A model generated the notes under the pieces. That model had not been told where the DNA came from, did no database searches, and worked only from the letters and a program-made list of their open reading frames with translations. From Arthrospira sp. PCC 9108 (lineage in GTDB: Bacteria; Cyanobacteriota; Cyanobacteriia; Cyanobacteriales; Microcoleaceae), in NCBI GenBank assembly GCA_016745315.1, contig CP066886.1:620001-684000 (forward strand): DNA of 64,000 nt, written 5' to 3'. Below are positions 33,093 to 41,956 of the stretch, piece by piece; position 1 is the first letter of the stretch; the number at the start of each line of letters is the position of its first letter. The position numbers and the translations under genes were made by a program.

Positions 33093-34175
33093 TTATCCGT
33101 TATCAAGATGATTCCTAGAGATAGGTAAAGGACGCATCCGACTGAGTTTATCGGCGGCCCATTGTGCGGTTTCTCTGACATCGGGTTCGGGATCATCCAT
33201 TGCTCTTTGGAGAATTTGGCTAGTTTGGTACATTAAATCATAAATTCTGGTTAAGTCCCGAATGGCATTTTGTCGTACTTCTGGGTTTTCGTCCTGCAAG
33301 GAAAAAACGAGGGCCTTACTCATGGGTTTGATACAGCGAGTGCTGATTTCTGCTAAGGCTGCCAAGATTTTGCTACGCTGCTTGGAGTCTGATGTAAATA
33401 ACAAGTTTACCAGAGGTTCGATCGCTCTGGAATCTCCCTGTTGGGCTAACTCCCAAATGGCTTTGCTGCGATGATTAGGGTTAGGATACTGTAGTTGTAA
33501 AATCAGTTCCTCAATGCGATCGATTTTCAGGGGCTGGGGACTTTCGGCTACCAAAGTGGGTTCAGTGGGGGCTGAAGGTTCGGGCGGCGCTTCTGGGGCG
33601 GTTTGGGTGACGGGGGTAGGGGGAAGATTAATCAAACCATTCTGGGCAATTGGGGGGTCTGCTTCGGGCGGCGCTTCTATGACGGTTTCGGTGACGGGGG
33701 TAGGGGGAAGATTAATCAAACCATTCTGGGCAATTGGGGGGTCTGCTTCGGGCGGCGCTTCTATGGCTGGAAACTGTATTAAGGTCTGGGGGGAGGCGGG
33801 GGAAATTTCGGGATCAGGTTGTGGTTGGGTAGTTTCTTGAGTTTCCTGGGACTCTTGGTCTAAATCAGGGGTAGCTAGAAGGCGAATTAGAATAAATACG
33901 GCCCCACCTGTGATAATTACCCCACCAACTCCCAAGATAATCAGGGCTTTTGGGAAACTATAGGAGTTGCCCCCATTACCATTGCCGTTACTATTTTCCT
34001 GTGCTAGAAGCAGACCTTGAGAATTTGTAGTGGCTACCAAGGGAGATGGGGATATTATCTGATTGGTCTCCCTCGGCTGTTGTGCGACGGTCAAACTCTG
34101 ACTAGGACTAGCAGCAACTAATCCCGACCCAGTTAAACTCAGCCACAGAAATAAAATTAAAGGATCAAAAGCCAT
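33093..34175 (-). CDS. Membrane-anchored HEAT-repeat protein with Pro-rich linker and perfect internal repeat
   Basis: A 360-residue protein. A signal or N-terminal hydrophobic segment (residues 5-22), a polar stretch, then a transmembrane helix near 75-98 (ALIILGVGGVIITGGAVFIL). The Pro/Glu-rich linker holds two identical 24-residue units (EAPPEADPPIAQNGL + INLPPTPVT) encoded by perfect 72-bp repeats at 33607-33678 and 33691-33762. Residues about 220-350 are HEAT-like repeats (LQYPNPNHRSKAIWELAQQG; RAIEPLVNLLF; NPEVRQNAIRDL). The C-terminal HEAT domain probably binds another protein. Location and direction of the tail cannot be determined. Confidence 0.8.
   Translation of the reverse strand: MAFDPLILFLWLSLTGSGLVAASPSQSLTVAQQPRETNQIISPSPLVATTNSQGLLLAQENSNGNGNGGNSYSFPKALIILGVGGVIITGGAVFILIRLLATPDLDQESQETQETTQPQPDPEISPASPQTLIQFPAIEAPPEADPPIAQNGLINLPPTPVTETVIEAPPEADPPIAQNGLINLPPTPVTQTAPEAPPEPSAPTEPTLVAESPQPLKIDRIEELILQLQYPNPNHRSKAIWELAQQGDSRAIEPLVNLLFTSDSKQRSKILAALAEISTRCIKPMSKALVFSLQDENPEVRQNAIRDLTRIYDLMYQTSQILQRAMDDPEPDVRETAQWAADKLSRMRPLPISRNHLDNG
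33607..33762. repeat. Perfect 72-bp direct repeat inside the HEAT-protein gene
   Basis: Copies at 33607-33678 and 33691-33762 are identical, with a 12-base spacer. The copies stay in frame, so repeat number can change without breaking the gene. Confidence 0.9.
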
Positions 34176-34880
34176 GAAACTTAAATGGGGTGATAACTAA
34201 GGGCTGCTTTACGCTTTAGCCTGATCAGACGACTGCGATCGCCAATCTGGGCTTAATGGTAACATTTTTGTGGCTCCTTGCGGTTGATGCACCCTACCCC
34301 ATACTAGCGAATTATTGGGGCGATCGCTAATCAACCCCCATCTATAAGGGCCTCCTGACATAAGCCTGGTTTAGTGGGGGCTAATTTTAAGTTATGCTTC
34401 CCTACATTAGGCAAATCTACGCCAAACCAGGTTATATAATACTAATCTCAAAGCTGCTGATTTACCGAAAGCCAAACCAACAGACCTAACACGGGTTGAT
34501 TTAAGTCACGCTATCCTAAAGGGGTGTCAACTTGGAGGAGCTAATTAAAGTCATGCTAATCTCAAGGGAGTTAACCTCACGGATGCTGATTTTACCGAAA
34601 CTGGGCTGATCATAACTTATCTCAAAAAGGCTATGATACCCAATAGTGAAATTCACAGATGATCCGCCTAAACCTGTAAGTGCTTTTCTGGTCAACTTTC
34701 GGCTTTCCCCATTACCTCAAAGTGGCGGCTATTGTTGCTGATTGGGGGTTGTCTTCGCCCATTTATAGGTTTACTAATTCAGGGTTAAAAGTAACCAACT
34801 GTGAATAGTTGTTAATCAGCTAGGGAACAGCTTGACGGGGAAAATGGGGGGAGGGGGGGAAATATATCAGCAGGAATTTA
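34176..34880. other. Intergenic region holding a decayed pentapeptide-repeat gene
   Basis: Apart from the pentapeptide remnant listed separately, this region carries HIP1-containing sequence near its left end and a G-rich stretch (ggggaaaatggggggaggggggg) just before the start of the large kinase gene. No intact gene is seen. Confidence 0.6.
34441..34680 (+). pseudogene. Pentapeptide-repeat protein remnant
   Basis: Broken frames give ACTNLKAADLPKAKPTDL-like and RVDLSHAILKGCQLGGAN segments, then a stop (TAA) and SHANLKGVNLTDADFTETG. The A(D/N)LXX repeat pattern and the ending with a short basic tail are those of pentapeptide-repeat proteins. The in-frame stop and lack of a proper start show it is not functional. 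Confidence 0.6.
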
Positions 34881-37800
34881 ATGGCTAATTTGCAGGTTGA
34901 GATGGTAACTAACTCTACCAGTCGGAAGGTGAGCCTAAATCAGATGGAAGCCTCCAAACCAACAGTTCAAATACCAGGGTATGAAATTCTCGATCTTATC
35001 TACAACGGCTCGAGTACCGCTGTTTATCGTGGTTTGATTAGTGGCGATCGCCAACCTGTGGTAATTAAATTATTGCACGATCGCTATCCTAGCGCTAATG
35101 AACTGGAGAAATTTCGCCACCAATATACTATCGCCCAATACCTGAAAGGATTACCAGGAATTGTTAATATATTAACTCTGCAACCCTACGGTAATGGATT
35201 AGCCTTAATTATGGCTGATGATGGGTTGATTTCTTTGGCTGAATATATCTATGAGTATCCCCTGGATATCCCCAAATTTTTGACTGTCGCCACGGCTATT
35301 GTGCAAATTCTTGATGGTCTACACCGTCGCCAAATTATCCACCGGGATATTAAGCCTCAAAATTTGCTGATTGACCCCATTACTTTAGCTATTCAGTTGA
35401 TTGACTTTAGCATTTCGATTAGACTCTCAGATAATGTACTTTTACCACATCATAATAAAGCCTTAGAAGGGACTCCGGCTTATATTGCTCCCGAACAAAC
35501 TGGACGCATTAATCGAGGCGTTGATCATCGGACAGATTTTTATTCTCTGGGGGTGACTTTCTATGAGTTATTAACTGGAAAATTACCTTTTAAATACAAT
35601 AACCCCATGTCGTTTGTTCACGCCCATATTGCCAAAAAACCTCAACCTCCCCATTTGATTAAGCCAGAAATTCCGTTAATTATTAGTGATATGATTCTGA
35701 AATTAATGGCGAAAAATCCTGAAGATAGATATCAAACTGCTTGGGGTATCTATATGGATTTGGTAGAGGCGAAGACACAATGGGAAATCGACAACCAACA
35801 GACATCTATTAAGCTGGGTTTTCCCTATGCAAGTTCCCCTGATAATTTGATAAAATTTAGGTTTGTCGAACTGACAAAACACCTATCTTTAGACGCTCAT
35901 ACGCAGTCGGAGGTTGACGAAAAATTGCAACGGTTAAATCCCTTAACTCAACGGCTATTACAGCAGGCTGCTTGTTTGGGGAATGAATTCGCCTGGGATA
36001 TTTTATTGAGGGCTTCTCAGGTCTCACCAGCTCAAATGGGAGCGCTTTTGACTGAGGCGATCGCCGCTAATTTAATTGAGTTAGTAACGGCAAACTGCTA
36101 TGGTTTTGTTAACCCTAGTATCCGCGCTGCTGCTTATCACCAAATTCTCCCTAATCAACGAGGTGCTATTCACCTAGAATTAGGCAGACGGCTTTACCCA
36201 TATCTGACAGAAAAACCCTTTGATGGTCAGGGTAAAATATTACATTTTATGGTAGTCAATCAGCTAAATTTAGGTGTAGATTTAATTGGGGAACAGTCGG
36301 AAAAGGATAAGTTAGCAGAACTCAATTTAACGGCTGGATTTTTAGCTGTAAATCAGCACAATTACCCTCAAGCGATCGGATATCTGATCGTAGGTATCGG
36401 TGTAATTGGTGTGGAGGGATGGACAAGACAATATGAACTCACTTTAGCACTTTATACCGAAGCAGCACGGGTGGCTTATTTAGTGGGTAATGAGGAACAG
36501 ATGAGTCAATGGTGCGATCGCATTTTGGCGGAAGCTCAAACTCTGGCTGATCAGGTAAAAGCCTGGGAATTAAAAATATTGATAGACCTTGATAAAAATG
36601 AATCCCAGACACCGATTATTAATACCATTAATTTATGTACACAGTTGGGGGTAGAAATTCCCCTTTATCCAAGTGAGGAGAGATTACAACAAGCGCTGGA
36701 TAAATTGAGTGATTTATCTGATTTGTCTCCGGTTGAGTCTGATAATTATGGGGGATTATTTAATGATAATCAAGCCGATAATCCCCGGCGCTTTGCAGTA
36801 CATTTACTGTCATTAATTTGGGAAGCCAGTCGCCGTTATTATCCCCAAATGGCGCGGCTTATTGGCTTGGAAATGCTCAACTTATCAGTGGATTTGGGAA
36901 TAAGCGATCGCCTGGCTGTAGCCTACGCTGCTACAGGTTTAATCTTGACAGAATCAGGAGATGTAGATAGGGGATATACTTATGGTAAATTAGCCTTGAA
37001 ATGGCTGCCTAAGTTAGATTTTATACCCTTAAAATACCGGGTGTTACAATGGGTTAATCAAGGGATTATACCTCGCCGCGAGTCCCTAGCTAATTGGCGT
37101 TCTTGTTTACCTCCTGAACAGTTACCCCCCTTGGCTTATTTAACCGGAGTTGAATTAGGTTCTTTGAGTCCTACTCCAGCCATTAATACCCTCCAAGGTA
37201 CTTTAACTTTAGAAGAGTGGTTGGCGAACTCATCAGAAGACATATTAACCTTTAATGATTATCTCGATCGCTTAATGGTTGCCTATATTTTGAGAGACTT
37301 TCCTAGGGGTTGGGAGTATGCACAATTAGCCAGAAATCATGTCAATAACGTAATTTGTGTGGTGTCAAAAGTCCTATTTTATGCCTATGATTCCTTAGTT
37401 CAATTAGCCATTCATCCCCCACCGCCAGAAGTTTGGGAAACCGTTAGGAATAATCAGGATATTCTGCAATCTTTTTGTGTATCCGCACCTCAAAACTTTA
37501 GGCATTTATGGGAGTTGGTAGAAGCTGAAAAATATCGAGTTTTAGGAGACCGTATTGAGGCGATCGAAGCCTATGACCGCGCCGTGGAATTAGCTCATCA
37601 AAATGGTCATAACCGCGAGTTAGCAGTAGCCAATGAACTAGCCGCACTGTTTTATTTAGACTGGGAACGCCACAAAATTGCTCGGACTTATTTAATTGAT
37701 GCCTATTATGGTTATGCAAATTGGCAAGCATCCGCTAAAATAAAACTGCTAGAATCAGGTTATTTTCAACTGTTAAAACCTCTTCTTACTCGCCATAAAT

Positions 37801-40076
37801 CACAGTATTTAGGAGCTACAGAAACCATTATTTCTAGTAGTACCGGTGCAGATGTTTTGGATTTGTCTACTACCATTAGAGCTTCCCAAGCATTGTCTGG
37901 AGAAATCGATTTAAAACAGCTATTGTCTAAGTTAATGCAAGTGCTATTAGAGACTGCGGGCGCGCAAAAGTGTTGTATTATTTTAGGCGATCGCTTATCC
38001 AATTTGGCTATAGAAGGGGTAGCCATTTGTGATATGATATCTACATCAAACTCTACCCATACAAATCCCGGCAAAATTCAAGTTATATCAGTGTTAGAAT
38101 CTATCCCTATCACCAGTAGTCAACAATTGTCTAAGGGGATTATAGAGTTGGTAATGTCCACAGCAAACCCTGTCATTTTTGATAATGTTAGCCGTGATTT
38201 TATGAAGCCGCCAGAGGATGAATATTTACAGCAGAATAAACTATTATCTCTGTTGTGTATGCCGATTTATCATCGCGGCAATTTGGTGGGTATTTTATAT
38301 CTAGAAAATAATTTAATTTCCGGTGCTTTTACCTCAGAAAGATTACAAATTCTCAATGTTTTATTTTCTCAAGCTGCTATTTCTATTGGTAATGCTCGAC
38401 TTTACTCGAAAATTCGGGAAGGTGAACGACGCATGACTCAATTTTTGGAAGGAATGCCAGTTGGTGTGGCTGTAGTTGATAGTTTGGGGAAGTTACAATA
38501 TATCAATCAACAAGCCAAACAATTACTTAATAAACAGCTTAAAATCGGTGATATTTGTGATGCTTTTTTACCCATGCTACAGCCATTTGTAGATGGTTCT
38601 GTAGACAGTACCAATGCGGTTGATATCCATCAAGAAAAAAAGGCGATCGCTAATTTTCTGGAAATTAATCAAGGCGATAAATTAATCCCTATAGAAAGTT
38701 GGGTAACTCCCTACTATAACGCAGAAGGTGATTTAATCTATGCAATTATTGCCTTTCAAGATATTACCGAACAACAACAACGGGAAATCGCTCTCCGAGA
38801 AGCTGAGGAACGATATCGCAGCATTTTTGAAAATGCCTTAGATGGCTTATTTCAGAGTACCATAGATGGTAAATATCTGCGTGCAAATCCCGCCATGGCT
38901 AGGATATTGGGTTATCATTCTCCAGAGGATATCATCAACAGTTGTGATGATATTTCCCAGCAAATATATGTCAATCCCGACGACCGCCAAACCTTTGAAA
39001 CATTAATCAGAGAAAACGGAGAAGTCTCTAACTTTGAATGTCAGTTTTATCGGAAAGATGGTAGCAAAATCTGGATTTCTGAAACCGCCAGAGCCGTCCG
39101 AAATAAAGCAGGTGATTTACTCTACTATGAGGGACTATTAGAAGATATCACCTCACGCAAAATCGCCGAAAAAGAGCGATTAGAGTTATTAAATGAACTC
39201 TCCGAATTAAATCGCAATTTAGATAAAGCCTTAGATGCTGAATTTGAAATGACAGACGCTGCGGGTCGGTTTGTACCCCATCAGTTTCTTTCCTGCTTAG
39301 GTTATGAAAGTTTAGTCGAAGTTAAACTAGGAACTGCTGTTCAGAAAGAAATGTCAATTTTATTTTCTGATATCCGAGACTTTACCAGTTTATCCGAGGG
39401 TATGACACCAGAGGATAGTTTTAAGTTTATCAATGCTTTTTTAAGCCGTATGGAACCAGAAATTGTAGATAACTATGGTTTCATTGATAAATATATTGGC
39501 GATGGAATTATGGCTTTATTTGGTGAAAAACCAGACCACGCAGTTCAGGCGGGAATTGCTATGCTCAAACAATTAAGTGAGTATAATTTGACCCGTAGTA
39601 GACCCGGAAGGCGACCTATCCGCATTGGCGTAGGTATTCATACAGGAACCCTCATGCTGGGAACTGTTGGTGGTCGCAATCGCATGGATAGCACCGTTAT
39701 TGGAGATGCGGTTAATTTGGCGGCTCGCATTGAGAGTCTCACCAAAAATTACAGCGTCTCCTTGCTAATTACCCACCAAACCTTAATGGGATTAGATGAC
39801 CCTAATCAATACGCCTTTAGGATTATTGACAGAGTGAAAGTGAAGGGGAAAACTGATGCGGTAACAGTTTACGAGTTCTTTGATGCTGACCCCCCAGAAT
39901 TACACGCCAAAAAGTTAGCAACTAAGGTATTATTTGAGCGTTCCCTATTCCGTTATTATCTCAACCATACCTCAGAAGCTAAACAGGGATTTCAGGATTG
40001 TTTATCTGAAAATCCTGATGATAGGGTCGCTAGAATTTACTTGAATCGTTGCTGGGAACAACTCCGCTATCAATAG
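34881..40076 (+). CDS. Ser/Thr kinase-like, GAF, PAS and adenylate cyclase fusion of 1731 residues
   Basis: The start has AGGAA upstream. The kinase domain (about 35-300) has VVIKLLHD (Lys), HRDIKPQNLL near 153 and IDFSIS where most kinases have DFG. A helical region (about 330-990) follows. In the widespread cyanobacterial kinase-ATPase-GAF family a P-loop AAA domain sits here; I see no Walker A, so it appears lost. Then come GAF (about 1005-1175), two PAS domains (about 1180-1300 and 1310-1440) and a class III cyclase (about 1480-1680) with LFSDIRDFTS, FIDKYIGDGIMALF and RMDSTVIGDAVNLAARIE. The Lys/Thr pair points to cAMP. The C-terminus resembles that of the 25199 cyclase, so the output modules are paralogous. 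Confidence 0.9.
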   Translation: MANLQVEMVTNSTSRKVSLNQMEASKPTVQIPGYEILDLIYNGSSTAVYRGLISGDRQPVVIKLLHDRYPSANELEKFRHQYTIAQYLKGLPGIVNILTLQPYGNGLALIMADDGLISLAEYIYEYPLDIPKFLTVATAIVQILDGLHRRQIIHRDIKPQNLLIDPITLAIQLIDFSISIRLSDNVLLPHHNKALEGTPAYIAPEQTGRINRGVDHRTDFYSLGVTFYELLTGKLPFKYNNPMSFVHAHIAKKPQPPHLIKPEIPLIISDMILKLMAKNPEDRYQTAWGIYMDLVEAKTQWEIDNQQTSIKLGFPYASSPDNLIKFRFVELTKHLSLDAHTQSEVDEKLQRLNPLTQRLLQQAACLGNEFAWDILLRASQVSPAQMGALLTEAIAANLIELVTANCYGFVNPSIRAAAYHQILPNQRGAIHLELGRRLYPYLTEKPFDGQGKILHFMVVNQLNLGVDLIGEQSEKDKLAELNLTAGFLAVNQHNYPQAIGYLIVGIGVIGVEGWTRQYELTLALYTEAARVAYLVGNEEQMSQWCDRILAEAQTLADQVKAWELKILIDLDKNESQTPIINTINLCTQLGVEIPLYPSEERLQQALDKLSDLSDLSPVESDNYGGLFNDNQADNPRRFAVHLLSLIWEASRRYYPQMARLIGLEMLNLSVDLGISDRLAVAYAATGLILTESGDVDRGYTYGKLALKWLPKLDFIPLKYRVLQWVNQGIIPRRESLANWRSCLPPEQLPPLAYLTGVELGSLSPTPAINTLQGTLTLEEWLANSSEDILTFNDYLDRLMVAYILRDFPRGWEYAQLARNHVNNVICVVSKVLFYAYDSLVQLAIHPPPPEVWETVRNNQDILQSFCVSAPQNFRHLWELVEAEKYRVLGDRIEAIEAYDRAVELAHQNGHNRELAVANELAALFYLDWERHKIARTYLIDAYYGYANWQASAKIKLLESGYFQLLKPLLTRHKSQYLGATETIISSSTGADVLDLSTTIRASQALSGEIDLKQLLSKLMQVLLETAGAQKCCIILGDRLSNLAIEGVAICDMISTSNSTHTNPGKIQVISVLESIPITSSQQLSKGIIELVMSTANPVIFDNVSRDFMKPPEDEYLQQNKLLSLLCMPIYHRGNLVGILYLENNLISGAFTSERLQILNVLFSQAAISIGNARLYSKIREGERRMTQFLEGMPVGVAVVDSLGKLQYINQQAKQLLNKQLKIGDICDAFLPMLQPFVDGSVDSTNAVDIHQEKKAIANFLEINQGDKLIPIESWVTPYYNAEGDLIYAIIAFQDITEQQQREIALREAEERYRSIFENALDGLFQSTIDGKYLRANPAMARILGYHSPEDIINSCDDISQQIYVNPDDRQTFETLIRENGEVSNFECQFYRKDGSKIWISETARAVRNKAGDLLYYEGLLEDITSRKIAEKERLELLNELSELNRNLDKALDAEFEMTDAAGRFVPHQFLSCLGYESLVEVKLGTAVQKEMSILFSDIRDFTSLSEGMTPEDSFKFINAFLSRMEPEIVDNYGFIDKYIGDGIMALFGEKPDHAVQAGIAMLKQLSEYNLTRSRPGRRPIRIGVGIHTGTLMLGTVGGRNRMDSTVIGDAVNLAARIESLTKNYSVSLLITHQTLMGLDDPNQYAFRIIDRVKVKGKTDAVTVYEFFDADPPELHAKKLATKVLFERSLFRYYLNHTSEAKQGFQDCLSENPDDRVARIYLNRCWEQLRYQ

Positions 40077-40160
40077 GATTACCTAATTGTCTCAATTTAC
40101 CGTTTTCCCCTCCCTTAGAGTTTCCTAGAATTGAGGCTTTGGTGTAGGGTGAGAATCGGT

Positions 40161-40760
40161 CTACATGAAGTGTTTAACAACCCCACTTAAATCTTGATTG
40201 AGGGGAGTACCCAAAGCCGTAAATTTCCATTTATCATTGTCTCGGTAAAGTTCCCCCATCAACATAGAAATTTTTTGGTCGTATGAAGGGTCTGCTGAGA
40301 GGTTATATAAAGCCATTTCTTCACCCCTAGCATCTACGACCCTGACAAAAGCATTTTCTACCTGACCAAAATGCTGTTGGCGAGTTTTAGCTTGGTAAAT
40401 ACTTACCCCAAGAATAATGCGGCTGTACCTATCTGCGATGGAATTTAAACGCATAAAAATACACTCATCATCCCCTTCTCCCTCCCCAGTTAAGTTGTCT
40501 CCAGAATGGTAAATTGTGCCATCACTAGACTTTAAATGACCATAATAAATCACATCATCTTTATAATTGCCGATTTTGTTACTATCCGAGAGTAAGATAG
40601 CATAAGCATCTAAATCAAAATCAGCACCTCCTCCGAATAAATTACCCAAAAAACCCTTAGATTCTGCTACATCCCATCCCAAACCCATCATCACATTAGA
40701 TAGGTCATATTTACTTTTATCAAGGACAATACTTTGTCCTTTTTTCAGGTTAATACCCAT
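40161..40760 (-). CDS. TerD-family stress protein
   Basis: A 199-residue TerD-type protein: N-terminal LKKGQSIVLDKSK, MGLGWDV, FDLDAYAILL and the acidic calcium-binding type motif GDNLTGEGEGDDE. It has an insert rich in Gly/Phe (FLGNLFGGGADF). TerD proteins are calcium-binding and linked with tellurite, phage and stress resistance; the exact job is unsettled. It lies 30 bases from a second TerD gene on the same strand, so the two form an operon with the deformylase and probably the protease upstream. Confidence 0.93.
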   Translation of the reverse strand: MGINLKKGQSIVLDKSKYDLSNVMMGLGWDVAESKGFLGNLFGGGADFDLDAYAILLSDSNKIGNYKDDVIYYGHLKSSDGTIYHSGDNLTGEGEGDDECIFMRLNSIADRYSRIILGVSIYQAKTRQQHFGQVENAFVRVVDARGEEMALYNLSADPSYDQKISMLMGELYRDNDKWKFTALGTPLNQDLSGVVKHFM

Positions 40761-40790
40761 GGTTAAATCTCCAAGTTTTGATGACGGAAT

Positions 40791-41360
40791 TTAAACGTAT
40801 TTATCTACGAAACTTTGCAATCCCTCATTATATCCCTGTCCAACTGCATGAAATCGCCATTCACCATTTTTATTATATAACCTGCCAAATTCGACGGCGG
40901 TTTCCCGAGAAAAGTCTTCTTCTAGGTCATACTTAGCAATCTCGGTATTAGTTTGCTGGTCATAAATACGGATATAGGAATTGCGGACTTGACCGAAATT
41001 TTGTCGCCGTTGGTCAGCATCATGAATGGTCACTACAAAAATCAATTCTTCAATAGCAGAATTAACCTGAGTTAGATCAATTTCCACAACCTCGTCATCA
41101 CCACTTCCCGACCCGGTGCGATTATCTCCTAAATGGCGCACTGAGCCATCTGGGGAATTCAAATTATTGTAAAATACAAAGTATTCATCTTGGGGGATTT
41201 TGCCATTGCTGGCTAACATAAACACGGAAGCATCTAAATCAAAATCCACCCCGGTATCAGTAGCGTTGATATCCCATCCTAAACCCATTCCGACTTTTTC
41301 CAGTCCGGGGGACTCTTTGGCGAGATTAATCCGTTCACCTTTTTTAATGTTGACTGACAT
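40791..41360 (-). CDS. TerD-family stress protein (second copy)
   Basis: A 189-residue protein close to the canonical TerD length. It starts MSVNIKKGERINLAKE and shows MGLGWDINATDTG, VDFDLDASVFML, GDNRTGSGSGDDE and IHDADQRRQNFGQVRN, all standard TerD blocks including the Asp-rich calcium site. It is a paralogue of the neighbouring 199-residue protein. It lies 23 bases from the deformylase gene on the same strand. Confidence 0.94.
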   Translation of the reverse strand: MSVNIKKGERINLAKESPGLEKVGMGLGWDINATDTGVDFDLDASVFMLASNGKIPQDEYFVFYNNLNSPDGSVRHLGDNRTGSGSGDDEVVEIDLTQVNSAIEELIFVVTIHDADQRRQNFGQVRNSYIRIYDQQTNTEIAKYDLEEDFSRETAVEFGRLYNKNGEWRFHAVGQGYNEGLQSFVDKYV

Positions 41361-41383
41361 ATTCGCTTCTCCTTGAACTAAAT

Positions 41384-41917
41384 TTAGCTTTGAAAAACAA
41401 TGCGTTTCTGATATTCGTCTTCTGTCATCATGCTATGGGAATCTGCTACCCTATCCAAAAATATGATCCCTTCTAAGTGGTCATATTCATGCTGAAAAAT
41501 ACGAGCGACAAACCCAGTTAGTTCTCGGTGTTCAAGATGACCGTCTCGGCTGGTATATTCAACTTCGATCGCCTGATAACGGTTCACAATTCCCCGAATT
41601 CCCGGAACACTCAAACAACCTTCCCAGTCAGCCACCATTTCATCAGATTTACCGATGATTTTCGGATTAATCATAGCAGTGGGTTCCATTTCGGGTGCTG
41701 CTGGATAGCGGATACTAGGACGGGAAGCGATGACTAAGATACGATCGCTATATCCCACCTGTGGCGCAGCAATACCCACGCCATTTTTTTCAATCACGGT
41801 TGCCATTAAATCATCAATCAGAGATTGAATGCGTGGTTCCCATATATTAGCAACAGGTTGAGCATGGTCACGCAGCACCGGGTCGCCTAACTGAGTAACC
41901 GCGAGTATATCTGCCAT
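41384..41917 (-). CDS. def: Peptide deformylase
   Basis: I choose the ATG at 41917 (MADILAVTQLGDPVLR) because GGGAG stands upstream; the frame is open to 41938. The three family motifs are intact: GVGIAAPQVG, EGCLSVPG and the metal-binding FQHEYDHLEG. The enzyme removes the formyl group from the initiator Met of new proteins and is a metal (Fe/Zn) hydrolase in the cytoplasm. The spacing of its neighbours (HtrA protease upstream, TerD pair downstream, same strand) suggests a co-transcribed set. Confidence 0.96.
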   Translation of the reverse strand: MADILAVTQLGDPVLRDHAQPVANIWEPRIQSLIDDLMATVIEKNGVGIAAPQVGYSDRILVIASRPSIRYPAAPEMEPTAMINPKIIGKSDEMVADWEGCLSVPGIRGIVNRYQAIEVEYTSRDGHLEHRELTGFVARIFQHEYDHLEGIIFLDRVADSHSMMTEDEYQKRIVFQS

Positions 41918-41956
41918 AGTAGTGTCTCCCAAATTCACAAACCGAGGTAGAACCGT

